Part shown: one piece after another, positions 51,463-59,837 of the stretch
Layout: each line of letters starts with the position of its first letter
Position numbering within the stretch: position 1 is the stretch's first letter
DNA from: Stenotrophomonas sp. 610A2
Lineage (GTDB): Bacteria; Pseudomonadota; Gammaproteobacteria; Xanthomonadales; Xanthomonadaceae
NCBI RefSeq assembly: GCF_030549615.1
Contig: NZ_CP130832.1
Coordinates: 2,976,001-3,040,000, forward strand
Length of the DNA: 64,000 bases
Direction of reading: 5' to 3'
The notes under the pieces: model-generated
Database searches by the model: none
Told to the model about the DNA's origin: nothing
What the model saw: only the letters and a program-made list of their open reading frames with translations
Program-made: the position numbers and the translations under genes

Positions 51463-51855
51463 ATGAAGCGTATCGCTGCCACCCTCCTGAGCCTGTCCCT
51501 GCTGGCCTCCGGTGCCGCCTTTGCCGGCCCCACGCAGGATCGTGACCGTGACGACAGCCGTCACGACAAGTCAGCCCATGCTTCTGCACCCCACGCACAA
51601 AGCCACGGCAACAATGCTCCTGCGCCTGCCGCGCACAACGGAGCACGCCATGCGTCCAACAACAGCGCACACCATGCTCCACGCAAGGGCGAGCGCCTGC
51701 CGCAGAACCAGCGCGGCAACCGTATTGCCGATTACAGCAAGCATGGCCTGCGTCGGCCTGGGCGCGGCAACGAATGGCGCAAGGTCGATGACCGCTATGT
51801 ACTGATGGCGGTAGCCACCGGCCTGATCATCGATATCGTCAGCGCTCATCGCTGA
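51463..51855 (+). CDS. RcnB-family secreted His-rich protein
   Basis: A 130-residue exported protein (signal cleavage near AFA-GPT). The first half of the mature chain is low-complexity and rich in His, Asn, Ala and Asp, suited to bind metal ions. The C-terminal part RGNRIADYSKHGLRRPGRGNEWRKVDDRYVLMAVATGLIIDIV is the RcnB domain (short tail with a hydrophobic hairpin). E. coli RcnB is a periplasmic Ni/Co homeostasis protein; metal here is unknown. GAGG precedes ATG 51463. It is directly upstream of the RiPP cassette but ends in its own hairpin. Confidence 0.82.
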   Translation: MKRIAATLLSLSLLASGAAFAGPTQDRDRDDSRHDKSAHASAPHAQSHGNNAPAPAAHNGARHASNNSAHHAPRKGERLPQNQRGNRIADYSKHGLRRPGRGNEWRKVDDRYVLMAVATGLIIDIVSAHR

Positions 51856-51878
51856 TCGCCAGCGCCAGCTGAATCAAC

Positions 51879-51899
51879 ACGGGCCCCAAGTGGGCCCGT
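51879..51899 (+). terminator. Terminator-like hairpin after the RcnB-like gene
   Basis: An 8-bp perfect stem (ACGGGCCC/GGGCCCGT, loop CAAGT) followed by TGTCATT, 24 bp after the stop. Confidence 0.55.
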
Positions 51900-51994
51900 T
51901 GTCATTCCAACGATGGCAAGGTGACGCCGTTGGCGCCGGGCGCTTGCTAAGCTCCAGCCTCCCCCCGGCCCTACCACTACCGGAGACACATCTG

Positions 51995-52345
51995 ATGGCC
52001 ATCGACATACGCAAGCCCGCGTCCCTTGCCCTCGGCGCCGCCCTGATCGGCGGCATGGCGGCACCTGCCTTTGCCATGACCGACCTGGCCCAGGGCTACG
52101 CGCTCGGTGCCAGCGTCCAGACCCCGCCAACCGCTGAAGCGCAGGCCACTACAGCTACCGAACAGAACGCCGACGCTGCCGCCAAGCAGAAGGCCGAAGG
52201 CAAGTGCGGCGAAGGCAAGTGCGGCGTCGACAAGGACAAGCCAAAGACCGACGCTACCAAGACCGAAGGCGAAGCCGCTGCCACAGCGGACAAAGCCAAG
52301 GCCGAAGGCAAGTGCGGTGAGGGCAAGTGTGGCGGCAAGCACTAA
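51995..52345 (+). CDS. hvfA: RiPP precursor with four EGKCG motifs (HvfA/bufferin-like)
   Basis: A 116-residue secreted precursor. Residues 1-27 are a Sec signal ([16 protein letters not shown]). The mature part is low-complexity, Ala/Thr/Lys/Glu-rich, with only four cysteines, all in EGKCG motifs arranged as two tandem pairs (68-77 and 104-113) separated by 26 residues. In the HvfABC system of Haemophilus the MNIO HvfB with HvfC converts EGKCG cysteines to oxazolone/thioamide groups that bind copper; Cys-rich bufferins are related. The next two genes encode the expected enzyme and partner. It ends 25 bp before the DUF692 gene. Confidence 0.88.
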   Translation: MAIDIRKPASLALGAALIGGMAAPAFAMTDLAQGYALGASVQTPPTAEAQATTATEQNADAAAKQKAEGKCGEGKCGVDKDKPKTDATKTEGEAAATADKAKAEGKCGEGKCGGKH

Positions 52346-52370
52346 GCCCGGCACACCACCCCAGCAGCGC

Positions 52371-53189
52371 ATGCCTGCCCAGGCCAGTGCTGGCCTGGGT
52401 CTGCGGCGCTCGCTGCTCGACGCCTTGCAGGCTGCACCGACTGGCGCATTCGATTTCCTCGAATGCGCCCCGGATAACTGGATCGGGGTTGGCGGCAGTC
52501 TGGGCGAAGCCCTCTCCGCACTTTCGCAGCGTTACCCACTCAGCTGCCATGGCCTGTCGCTGTCTCTGGGCGGCCCCGCCCCGCTGGATGTGGAGTTCCT
52601 TGCGCGTACGCGGCGCTTCCTCGACCAGCACCAGGTCGCGCTCTATAGCGAGCACCTGAGCTGGTGCACGGATGACGGCCATCTCTACGAGCTGCTGCCG
52701 CTGCCGTTCACCGATGAAGCCGTGCGTCATGTGGCCGCGCGAATCCGCCAGACCCAGGACATCCTCGGCCGTCGCATCGCCGTGGAGAACGCCTCCTACT
52801 ACACCGTACCCGCGGCGGACATGGACGAGGCGGACTTCATCAACGCCTTGCTTGAAGAGGCCGATTGCGACCTGCTGCTGGACGTCAACAACGTCTACGT
52901 CAACGCCATCAACCACGGTTATGACGCGCGTGCCTTTCTTGCACGGCTACCCTCGCAACGCATTGCCAGTTACCACGTTGCCGGCCATCACGACGAAGCC
53001 GAGGACCTGAAGATCGACACCCACGGCATGCCGGTCAAAGACGATGTCTGGGCACTGCTGGCCGATGCCTACGCCATGCATGGCGTGCGCCCCACCCTGC
53101 TGGAACGCGACTTCAACTTCCCGCCATTGCCTGAGCTGCTGGAAGAACTGACGCGTATCCGCCAGCTGCAGCACGCCGCCCATGGCTGA
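52371..53189 (+). CDS. hvfB: DUF692 multinuclear non-heme iron oxidative enzyme (MNIO; MbnB/HvfB type)
   Basis: A 272-residue TIM-barrel enzyme expected to modify the Cys residues of the precursor upstream using two or three iron ions and O2. Candidate metal ligands are visible in family order: H60, E94 and H95 (YSEHLSW), E139 (AVENASYY), D171 and N174 ([10 protein letters not shown]), H202 and H206/H207 (YHVAGHH), D216 and H218 (IDTHG), and E245 (LLERD). ATG 52371 begins at the conserved [13 protein letters not shown] region; the open frame upstream overlaps the precursor. Its end overlaps the DUF2063 gene by 8 bp. Confidence 0.9.
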   Translation: MPAQASAGLGLRRSLLDALQAAPTGAFDFLECAPDNWIGVGGSLGEALSALSQRYPLSCHGLSLSLGGPAPLDVEFLARTRRFLDQHQVALYSEHLSWCTDDGHLYELLPLPFTDEAVRHVAARIRQTQDILGRRIAVENASYYTVPAADMDEADFINALLEEADCDLLLDVNNVYVNAINHGYDARAFLARLPSQRIASYHVAGHHDEAEDLKIDTHGMPVKDDVWALLADAYAMHGVRPTLLERDFNFPPLPELLEELTRIRQLQHAAHG

Positions 53190-53949
53190 GTCACTGCGCG
53201 AAATGCAGATGCGCTTTGCCGCACACCTGCGTGATCCGTTGCAACAGCCTGCTCCGGCGGGTATCGATGACGCGCGCATGCAGGTGTATCGCGAGCTGTA
53301 CTTCAACAATATCCAGAGTCTGCTGGCCGCCAATTTCCCGGTTATCACGCGTACGGTGGGTGAGTCACGCTGGGAACAACTGGTGCGCGATTTCTGTCGC
53401 GAGCACCTTGCGCATACACCGCTGTTCCCGGAGATCGGCCAGGAGTTCATTGCCTTTCTGGATAATCGATCCGCCGATCCGCAAGCACCTTGGTTGCTGG
53501 AACTGGCCCATTACGAATGGATCGAACTGGCACTGAAGATCAGTGATGAGCCGGCGCCTGCGCATGATCCGGATGGTGACCTGCTGACCGGCAGCCCGGT
53601 CTGTTCGCCCCGGTGTCGGGCGCTCGCGTACCAATGGCCTGTGCATCAGATTGGTCTGGAATATCAGCCGAGTGAGCCACCGCTGCAGCCTACGTTGCTG
53701 CTGGCGCGGCGCGAGGCTGGCGGAAGTATAGTGTTCTCCGCGCTGTCGCCATTGCTGTATCGGCTGCTGGAAAGGCTGGAACAGCTCCCGGAGCTCAGTG
53801 GGCTGGAGCAGCTACGGGAGTTGGCGATTGAGGCGGGTGCAGCGGCTGACGAGGATTTCCTCCGCAATGGAACGGTGATGCTGCAGCACTTGCGGGACAA
53901 GGGCTGTCTGCTGGGCAGCTTGGCCCCCTCCCTTGCGCCGAAGGCGTAG
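53182..53949 (+). CDS. hvfC: DUF2063 RiPP recognition/partner protein (HvfC/BufC type)
   Basis: A 255-residue cytoplasmic partner of the DUF692 enzyme. The N-terminal domain has the DUF2063 marks ([53 protein letters not shown] and [15 protein letters not shown]); the C-terminal domain (about 150-255) resembles the RRE-like precursor-binding part. Translation is coupled by the 8-bp overlap with the enzyme gene. The DoxX-type membrane gene that often follows (hvfD/bufD) is absent; RNase T comes next. Confidence 0.88.
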   Translation: MAESLREMQMRFAAHLRDPLQQPAPAGIDDARMQVYRELYFNNIQSLLAANFPVITRTVGESRWEQLVRDFCREHLAHTPLFPEIGQEFIAFLDNRSADPQAPWLLELAHYEWIELALKISDEPAPAHDPDGDLLTGSPVCSPRCRALAYQWPVHQIGLEYQPSEPPLQPTLLLARREAGGSIVFSALSPLLYRLLERLEQLPELSGLEQLRELAIEAGAAADEDFLRNGTVMLQHLRDKGCLLGSLAPSLAPKA

Positions 53950-54064
53950 GGGAGGGTTGGGGAGGGGTTGGCTTTCGGCATTACCGGGAATGCCCCTGTA
54001 GAGCCGAGCCATGCTCGGCTGAGGCTCTACCGGTAAAGCCCCTGCCGAGCATGGCTCGGCACTA
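53920..54064. repeat. G/C-skewed hairpin and two SMAG palindromes
   Basis: A CCCTCCCTTGCGCCGAAGGC...GGGGAGGG inverted repeat overlaps the last codons of the DUF2063 gene (about 53926-53958). A forward SMAG copy (about 53998-54020) and an inverted one (about 54041-54064) form an inverted pair before rnt. The repeat supplies the C-terminal residues of the protein ([10 protein letters not shown]), which suggests it invaded the gene end. Confidence 0.75.
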
Positions 54065-54133
54065 CCGGTGCCCCACAGCGCTTACCGGCCCTTGCTGACA
54101 CGGCCGTTTGACCCGCTCTGCTACCCTATTGCG

Positions 54134-54778
54134 ATGAACGAATTTGCTGAACCCTCGGTCCCCCGCCCTGCTTTCACGCCGATGGCGCAACGCTTCCGTG
54201 GCTTCCTGCCGGTGGTTGTTGACGTGGAAACGGGTGGCTTTGACTGTAATCGCCACGCCCTGCTCGAGATCGCCGCCGTACCGGTGGAGATGGACGAGAA
54301 CGGCCTGCTCTACCCGGGCCAGACCGCCAGCGCGCATGTGATCCCGGCCGAAGGCACCGAAATCGACCCCAAATCGCTGGAAGTCACCGGCATCGTGCTC
54401 GACCACCCGTTCCGCCTGGCCAAGCCCGAGCGCGATGCCTTGGAGCACGTGTTCGCACCTGTGCGCGCGGCGATGAAGAAGTACAACTGCCAGCGCGCGA
54501 TCCTGGTCGGACACAACGCGCATTTCGACCTGAATTTCGTCAACGCCACCGTCGCCCGCAGTGGCCACAAGCGCAATCCGTTCCATCCCTTCAGCGTGTT
54601 CGACACGGTGACCTTGGCCGGCGTGGCTTATGGCCAGACCGTGCTCGCCCGCTCGGTGCAGGCAGCGGGTTTTGAATGGGACGCCAGCGAGGCGCACAGC
54701 GCGGTGTATGACACCGAGCAGACCGCACGCCTGTTCTGCAAGATCGTCAACGCCTGGCCAACCGCGCCCGGCCGCTGA
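54134..54778 (+). CDS. rnt: RNase T (DEDD 3-prime-5-prime exoribonuclease)
   Basis: A 214-residue exoribonuclease for tRNA end turnover and maturation of stable RNA 3-prime ends. The DEDD residues are D30 and E32 ([11 protein letters not shown]), D132 ([10 protein letters not shown]), D193 with H188 ([12 protein letters not shown]), the DEDDh form. Length and the C-terminal [13 protein letters not shown] match Proteobacterial RNase T. ATG 54134 starts before the conserved [10 protein letters not shown]. Confidence 0.94.
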   Translation: MNEFAEPSVPRPAFTPMAQRFRGFLPVVVDVETGGFDCNRHALLEIAAVPVEMDENGLLYPGQTASAHVIPAEGTEIDPKSLEVTGIVLDHPFRLAKPERDALEHVFAPVRAAMKKYNCQRAILVGHNAHFDLNFVNATVARSGHKRNPFHPFSVFDTVTLAGVAYGQTVLARSVQAAGFEWDASEAHSAVYDTEQTARLFCKIVNAWPTAPGR

Positions 54779-54790
54779 GCTGCAACGTGC

Positions 54791-55699
54791 TCAGGCCGCG
54801 CAGGTTCTTGCGCGGCCTTCCTTCTTCGCCTGTGCCAAGGCGTTCTTGGCACGCTGGTAGAACAGCACCGGGGCCTGATCGTCTTCGCCCAGCTGCACAA
54901 CGCCAGCGCTGAAGCTGACCTTGATGTCACCAGCTTCATGGCCACCCCACTCGGCATACTGGCCAAACAGACGTTGCAGGCGCTGGCAGGCGATCTCGGC
55001 CTCGGGCAGCGCGGTATCAGCCAATAGCACGGCGAATTCCTTGTTGCCCAGCCGTGCCGGCATGTCGGAGGCACGCAGGCTTCGGCGCATCAGATCACCC
55101 ACTTCGCACAGCACCAGATCGCCGACTGCACGCGACCACTCGGCATTGATCTGTTTGAGGTGATCGATGCTCAGCACCACCAGGCTCAACGAGCGTCCGG
55201 TGCGACGTGCGGCCGCCATGTCACGCGCCAGCACGTCGTCGAATGCGCGGCGGTTGGGCAGGCCGCTGAGATCATCTTCATTGGCCAGTCGCTCGAATGC
55301 GTCGGCCTGCTCGCGCAGTTTGTGCTCGAGCTCTGCTTTCTCCAGCAACGCCGCTTCCAACCGGCCGTTCTGCTGGTGCAGCTGATCCGATCGCGCCTGT
55401 TCCTGGCCAGCCAGTTGTTGTGCTTGCCCGCGCTGCTGTTTGAGCTGCATCGCCAGCCACAGCACGGCCAGCAGCAACAGTATGCACAGGCCAGCTAGCA
55501 CGCCCGGGAGCGGCACTACCGCGAACTGCGAGGCTGGCAAAGACGCCGTCGCAGCGCTTTGCGCGCAAGCCGGCGCGGTGGCAGCTGCCACCATCAACAA
55601 CAGCGCTGACTGGCGTAAACCTGCAAAGACATTCGCCCTGCCCCACCGCGCGCGCAGCCCCTCGCTCGACCGGGTGATCGGATTATTCCCTGCTGCCAT
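54791..55699 (-). CDS. Membrane protein with degenerate GGDEF domain
   Basis: A 302-residue protein with a possible signal/anchor near 17-42, a membrane helix at about 61-84 (PLPGVLAGLCILLLLAVLWLAM), a coiled coil (about 85-135) and a GGDEF domain. The domain keeps DLSGLPNRRAF but the active loop is RLGNKEFAVLL (GNKEF instead of GGDEF), VDIDHFK is LSIDHLKQIN and the GHxxGD block is SRAVGD. Cyclase activity is therefore unlikely; c-di-GMP or GTP binding, or protein contact, remains possible. ATG 55699 is chosen over the longer frame. It converges on rnt. Confidence 0.85.
   Translation of the reverse strand: MAAGNNPITRSSEGLRARWGRANVFAGLRQSALLLMVAAATAPACAQSAATASLPASQFAVVPLPGVLAGLCILLLLAVLWLAMQLKQQRGQAQQLAGQEQARSDQLHQQNGRLEAALLEKAELEHKLREQADAFERLANEDDLSGLPNRRAFDDVLARDMAAARRTGRSLSLVVLSIDHLKQINAEWSRAVGDLVLCEVGDLMRRSLRASDMPARLGNKEFAVLLADTALPEAEIACQRLQRLFGQYAEWGGHEAGDIKVSFSAGVVQLGEDDQAPVLFYQRAKNALAQAKKEGRARTCAA
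54793..54818. terminator. Bidirectional hairpin between rnt and the GGDEF gene
   Basis: A 9-bp stem (AGGCCGCGC/GCGCGGCCT) begins at the stop codon of the minus-strand gene and lies 14 bp after the rnt stop. It is followed on the plus strand by TCCTTCTTC, which fits a terminator for rnt placed inside the end of the convergent gene. Confidence 0.55.
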
Positions 55700-55851
55700 C
55701 GTTCGTGCCCCAAGCTGATCTGGGGATACTAGCAAACCGTCGGGTTCCTGCAGGAACCAGGACTGGTTCCTGCCAAGGATTTTCGTGGGAGTGTGATTGG
55801 CAGCGTGAAAGCATGCCGAGCCAATGAAGCCAAAGCCACAGAGGCGGCGTT

Positions 55852-56157
55852 TGCAGGAGCGGCGTAAGCCGCGAAGCTGGCCATCTGACAGATTGCGGCT
55901 ACAGCTTTCTGCGCTCGACAGGCCGATGGTGGTTTGGCTGAGGTGGCGCCGCGGAAATCTGTGGCTTCGCGGCTTACGCCGCTCCTACAAAGTCCAGGAA
56001 TCCTGGCTCACTCGCTTTTGTGGGAGCGGCGTCAGCTGCGAAGCTGGGGTTCTGCAAGATTGCAGCTGCAGCTTCCTGCGCTCGAAATGCCGACAGTGGT
56101 TTGCCAGTGGTGCCGCCGGGGGAATCTATGGCTTCGCGGCTGACGCCGCTCCTACAA
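55852..56157. repeat. Diverged tandem duplication of a TIR-bounded element
   Basis: Two full elements lie head to tail: arms 55852-55878 / 55963-55989 and arms 56019-56045 / 56131-56157. Unlike other copies in the window, their internal parts are also related (for example AGATTGCGGCTACAGCTT and AGATTGCAGCTGCAGCTT, then CTGCGCTCGA and TGGTTTG in both). They fill the gene-free stretch 55700-56160 between the GGDEF gene and the histidine kinase stop. Confidence 0.85.
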
Positions 56158-56160
56158 ACA

Positions 56161-57570
56161 TCACCGGTCTTGGCTGTTGGCTGGCCACTGCGGTGCTTCC
56201 CAGCGGACGATGGCTTCCAGGCCACCTTGCGGGTGGTTGCGCAGGATCAGGCTTGCACCGTCTTTTTCGGCAAGGGCGCGGGCAATGGTCAGGCCCAGAC
56301 CGGCGCCGCCGGTCTCGCGTGAGCGCGAGGTCTCCAGCCGCAGGAATGGGGTGAACACCGCTTCCAGCTCATCCTCGGCCAAGCCCGGCCCGCTGTCGCG
56401 CACCCGCACCTCCACGGCAGCGCCGTCGCGGCGTGCGCTTACATGCGCGGCACGGCCGTACTTCACCGCGTTGTCGACCAGATTGGAGAACAAGCGCCGC
56501 ATTGCCAACGGGCGCAGCATCAGCACGGCCCCGCTGCCTTGTTCCAGCACCGCTTCGTGACCGGATTCGGCGGCGTCTTCAACCACGCTTTCCAGCAGTG
56601 AATCCAGATCCAGCGCCGCGCGTTGTTCGGCACTCTCGGCGCTGCGTGCGAGCTCCAGCCCTTCGCGGATCAAGGCCTGCATCGCGGCGAGGTCACCAAT
56701 CAGGCGCTCGCGCAGCTGTTCGTCCTGCACGTTTTCCAGACGCAACCGCAACCGCGTTGATGGCGTCTGCAGATCATGGGTGATCGCCGCCAGCATCTGC
56801 GTGCGCTCGCCCAGGTGCCGCTGCAGGCGCAGCTGCATGGCATTGAACGCCTCGGCGGCGCGCTGCACTTCGAGCGGCCCGGACACCGGCAGCGGTGCGC
56901 GCTGCAGGTCATGGCCGAGTTCGGTGGCGTGGGTTGCCAAGCGCTGCAGTGGCGAACTGGCGATACGTGCGACCAGGTAAGCCAACAAACCAATCGCCAG
57001 CGCCAGCAGCGACAGGAACCATGGATCGAATGCCGCCGCCGAGCGCCGTGCCATCGCCGGGTACTCCAACGCCAACCGCAGCGGCGTGCCGTCGCTGAGC
57101 TTCAACTCCACCAACCGGCAGCGCGGTGGAGTGAACGCCGGGTCGCGCTCGTGCCGGTGCGAAGGACGCTGCCCGCGATCGGGCGGCGGCAGGAATTCCG
57201 GCAATGGTGGCATGCAGGCACGGAAGCTGCTGGCCCGTACCTGGGCACCGGCAAGGGCGCCACCGCGGGCGGCCAACACGTCCATCAGCGCCCTGTCCAT
57301 GTCCCCGGTACGGACCTCGCCTTTGACCTCACGCACATTGGGCCCGCCCACCGCCAGCAAGCGGCTGCGCAGCTCCGGATTGCCATCCAGCAGATTGACG
57401 AAGCCCTGCAGGCGGTCCGCAATGCGGGCCAGGTTCTGCCGCTCGAACTCCTGCTGGCGACGGCTCTCGGCCAGCAATGTGGCGCCAATCGCCGCCACCA
57501 TCATGCCGACCAGCAGGATGACGAACAGCCGCCCGGCCATCGATGACAGGAACAGGCGCAGGCGCTTCAT
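56161..57570 (-). CDS. Sensor histidine kinase (EnvZ/RstB-like)
   Basis: A 469-residue inner-membrane kinase. Helices at about 12-34 and 183-203 enclose a periplasmic sensor domain of about 150 residues with a Pro- and His-rich loop (PPLPEFLPPPDRGQRPSHRH) and two cysteines. A HAMP domain (about 203-255) precedes the dimerisation motif MLAAITHDLQTPSTRLRL with phospho-acceptor H265. The ATPase boxes NLVDNAVKYG (N), RDSGPGL (G1), FTPFLRLE (F) and GAGLGLTIARAL (G2) are complete. ATG 57570 overlaps the response regulator stop by 4 bp. It is divergent from macABC and probably controls it. Confidence 0.92.
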   Translation of the reverse strand: MKRLRLFLSSMAGRLFVILLVGMMVAAIGATLLAESRRQQEFERQNLARIADRLQGFVNLLDGNPELRSRLLAVGGPNVREVKGEVRTGDMDRALMDVLAARGGALAGAQVRASSFRACMPPLPEFLPPPDRGQRPSHRHERDPAFTPPRCRLVELKLSDGTPLRLALEYPAMARRSAAAFDPWFLSLLALAIGLLAYLVARIASSPLQRLATHATELGHDLQRAPLPVSGPLEVQRAAEAFNAMQLRLQRHLGERTQMLAAITHDLQTPSTRLRLRLENVQDEQLRERLIGDLAAMQALIREGLELARSAESAEQRAALDLDSLLESVVEDAAESGHEAVLEQGSGAVLMLRPLAMRRLFSNLVDNAVKYGRAAHVSARRDGAAVEVRVRDSGPGLAEDELEAVFTPFLRLETSRSRETGGAGLGLTIARALAEKDGASLILRNHPQGGLEAIVRWEAPQWPANSQDR

Positions 57571-58295
57571 TCCAGGGTCACCGCACTGGCGAACACATAG
57601 CCCTCGTTGCGCACGGTCTTGATCAACCCGTCAGCGCCGCCAGCATCGGTCAGTTTCTGCCGCAGGCGGCTGATCTGCAGGTCGATGGCGCGGTCCTGTG
57701 ATTCGTAGTTGCGGCCGCTGCTCAGCGACACCAGCTGCTCGCGCGACAACACCTTGTTGGCATGCGCCACCAGCACCCGCAGCAGGCGGAACTCGGCACC
57801 GGACAGCATCACCACCCGTTTGGCCGGATCAATCAGGTGCCGGTGTTCCAGATCGAACACCCAACCGGAAAACAGCGCCCGGCGCATTGCCAACGGTTCC
57901 ATGTTGGCCGGCAAGGCCTCGGTCCGGCGCAACACATTACGGATGCGCGCCAGCAGTTCGCGTGGCTCGAATGGCTTGGCCAGGTAATCATCGGCGCCCA
58001 TTTCCAGCCCCAGCACGCGATCGATAGGCTCGCTGCGTGCGGTCAACATGATCACCGGCGTGGTCGAGCGCACGCGCAGTTCACGGCACAGCGCCAAGCC
58101 ATCCTCGCGCGGAAGGTTCAGATCGAGCACGATCAGGTCGATGTGCTCGCGCGCCAATACCTGACGCATCTCGTTGCCATCGGCGGCCGTGCTCACGGCA
58201 TAGCCTGCCCGGCCCAGTTGCTCGGCCAGCAGGCTGCGGATGTCACTGTCGTCGTCTACCACCAACAAGCGGTGCATGGTCTGTATGTCCGTCAT
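57567..58295 (-). CDS. OmpR-family response regulator
   Basis: A 242-residue regulator. The receiver has D14-D16 (LLVVDDDSDIR), phospho-acceptor D58 (LIVLDLNLP), Thr in MLTARSEP and K107 (YLAKPF). The C-terminal winged helix ends in RQKLTDAG..LIKTVRNEGYVF, with the recognition helix region QDRAIDLQISRLRQKL. It is the first gene of the minus-strand pair and lies about 200 bp from macA, with GATACA-type repeats between. The counterpart in S. maltophilia MacABC clusters is the two-component pair described beside macABC. Confidence 0.92.
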   Translation of the reverse strand: MTDIQTMHRLLVVDDDSDIRSLLAEQLGRAGYAVSTAADGNEMRQVLAREHIDLIVLDLNLPREDGLALCRELRVRSTTPVIMLTARSEPIDRVLGLEMGADDYLAKPFEPRELLARIRNVLRRTEALPANMEPLAMRRALFSGWVFDLEHRHLIDPAKRVVMLSGAEFRLLRVLVAHANKVLSREQLVSLSSGRNYESQDRAIDLQISRLRQKLTDAGGADGLIKTVRNEGYVFASAVTLE

Positions 58296-58339
58296 GGCGC
58301 CATGATCCACGCTAGCGGATCGTCATGTGTACACGCCGA

Positions 58340-58415
58340 TGTGTCTGCGTGTATCCAGCGCCGGGCTTGATACACAACGATACATGGGAGCCTGAACAGG
58401 ATACATGCCGACACA
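58340..58415. promoter_or_regulatory. Three GATACA-type direct-repeat pairs between the regulator and macA
   Basis: GATACA-CAAC-GATACA (58369-58384) and GATACA-TGCC-GACACA (58400-58415) lie on the plus strand; TGTGTC-TGCG-TGTATC (58340-58355) is the same unit, GATACA-CGCA-GACACA, on the minus strand. All have the 10-bp period expected for tandem OmpR-family binding, and one pair faces the regulator gene while two face macA. The unit also resembles the RstA box TACATNTNGTTACA. Confidence 0.72.
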
Positions 58416-58496
58416 TAACGAGCGTTGAGCCACACGCTCGCGCTGGCGACACTGGATCCCGACGCCGCCACTGCGGCCAATGAGTGTCCAACCACC

Positions 58497-59837
58497 GTGA
58501 AGCTGCTGCCCTCCTCCCGCCGCAACCGCATCCTGCTTGCCGTCGCCATCGTCGCCTTGATCGCCGGCGGCATCTACTGGACCACGCGCAAGCCCGCCGC
58601 ACCGTCACTGGCGACCTCGCCGGTCAGCCGCGGCAACCTGGAACAGACCGTCGACGCCACCGGCGTTATCGACGCCTACAAGCTGGTCAGTGTCGGTGCG
58701 CAGGCCTCCGGCCAGATCAAGGTGCTGAAGGTGCAGCTCGGTGATGTGGTCAAGCAAGGCGACCTGATCGCCGAGATCGACTCGGTCACCCAGGAGAACA
58801 GCCTGAAGAACGCCGAGGCGGCGTTGGAAAACATCCGCGCCCAGCGTGCGGTGCAGACCGCCTCGCTGAAGGAATCCGAGCTGGCCTTCGCCCGCCAGAA
58901 GGAAATGCTGGCGGCCGAAGCCACCTCACGCGCCGACTACGAGTCGGCCGAGGCCAACCTGGCCAGCACCCGTGCGCAGATCCGTGCGCTCGATGCGCAG
59001 ATCCGCCAGCGTGAAACCGAGCTGGGCACCGCCCAGGCCAACCTCGGCTATACCCGCATCACCGCGCCCATCGATGGCACCGTGGTCGCGGTGGTTGCCG
59101 AAGAAGGCCGTACGGTCAACGCCAACCAGTCCGCGCCGACCATCGTCAAGCTGGCACGACTGGATCTGGTCACCGTGAATGCCGAGATCTCTGAAGCCGA
59201 CGTGGTCAAGGTCAAGCCCGGCATGCCGGTGTACTTCACCATCCTCGGCAACCCGGACCACAAGTACGAAGCCAAGCTGCGTACGGTGAACCCGGCGCCG
59301 GCCTCGATCAGCACCGACAGCACCACCTCCAGCAGTTCGTCCTCGTCCAGCTCCAGCACGGCCGTGTACTACAACGCACTGTTCGACGTCGAGAATCCGG
59401 ACGGCACGCTGCGCATCGATATGACCGCCCAGGTCTCGGTGATGCTGGCGCAGGCCAAGGATGCGCTGTTGATCCCCACCGTCGCACTCGGCCCCAAGGT
59501 GCCGGAAGGCGGCCGTGGCCCCGGCGCGAATGCCGCCAATGGCGAGCAGCGCGCCGCCCGCAGCAAGCAGGAAGGCCAGCGCCAGCAGCGTCGCCAGCCG
59601 GATGCCGCCGCACTGGCAAAGAGCAACAGCTACGTGGTCCGCGTGGTCAACAAGGACGGCCAGCCGGAGCCGCGCACGATCAAGGTCGGCCTCAACAACG
59701 GCTCCAACGTCGAAGTGCTGGAAGGCCTGAAGGAAGACGAGCTGGTGGTGGTCGGCGAAGTCACCGCCGGCGAAAAATCCAGCAGCAGCAACCAGCGCGG
59801 CCCGATGGGCCCGATGATGGGTGGTCCGCGCCGATGA
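58497..59837 (+). CDS. macA: MacA-type periplasmic adaptor of a tripartite efflux pump
   Basis: A membrane-fusion protein of about 446 residues. One N-terminal helix (about 11-27) anchors it; then come the lipoyl half-motifs ([20 protein letters not shown] and [20 protein letters not shown]), a coiled-coil hairpin (about 97-183), and the beta-barrel domain. A run of ten serines (278-287) lies in the loop before [21 protein letters not shown]. coli MacA has a shorter loop here. A Gly/Lys/Gln-rich insert near 375-400 is also low-complexity. GTG 58497 places the helix correctly; TTG 58425 is the other option. It overlaps macB by 4 bp. Confidence 0.93.
   Translation: MKLLPSSRRNRILLAVAIVALIAGGIYWTTRKPAAPSLATSPVSRGNLEQTVDATGVIDAYKLVSVGAQASGQIKVLKVQLGDVVKQGDLIAEIDSVTQENSLKNAEAALENIRAQRAVQTASLKESELAFARQKEMLAAEATSRADYESAEANLASTRAQIRALDAQIRQRETELGTAQANLGYTRITAPIDGTVVAVVAEEGRTVNANQSAPTIVKLARLDLVTVNAEISEADVVKVKPGMPVYFTILGNPDHKYEAKLRTVNPAPASISTDSTTSSSSSSSSSSTAVYYNALFDVENPDGTLRIDMTAQVSVMLAQAKDALLIPTVALGPKVPEGGRGPGANAANGEQRAARSKQEGQRQQRRQPDAAALAKSNSYVVRVVNKDGQPEPRTIKVGLNNGSNVEVLEGLKEDELVVVGEVTAGEKSSSSNQRGPMGPMMGGPRR

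Noticed and set aside
51995..52345. Metallothionein
   Set aside because: Only four Cys in regular EGKCG motifs, a Sec signal and the following DUF692/DUF2063 genes fit a modified RiPP precursor better.
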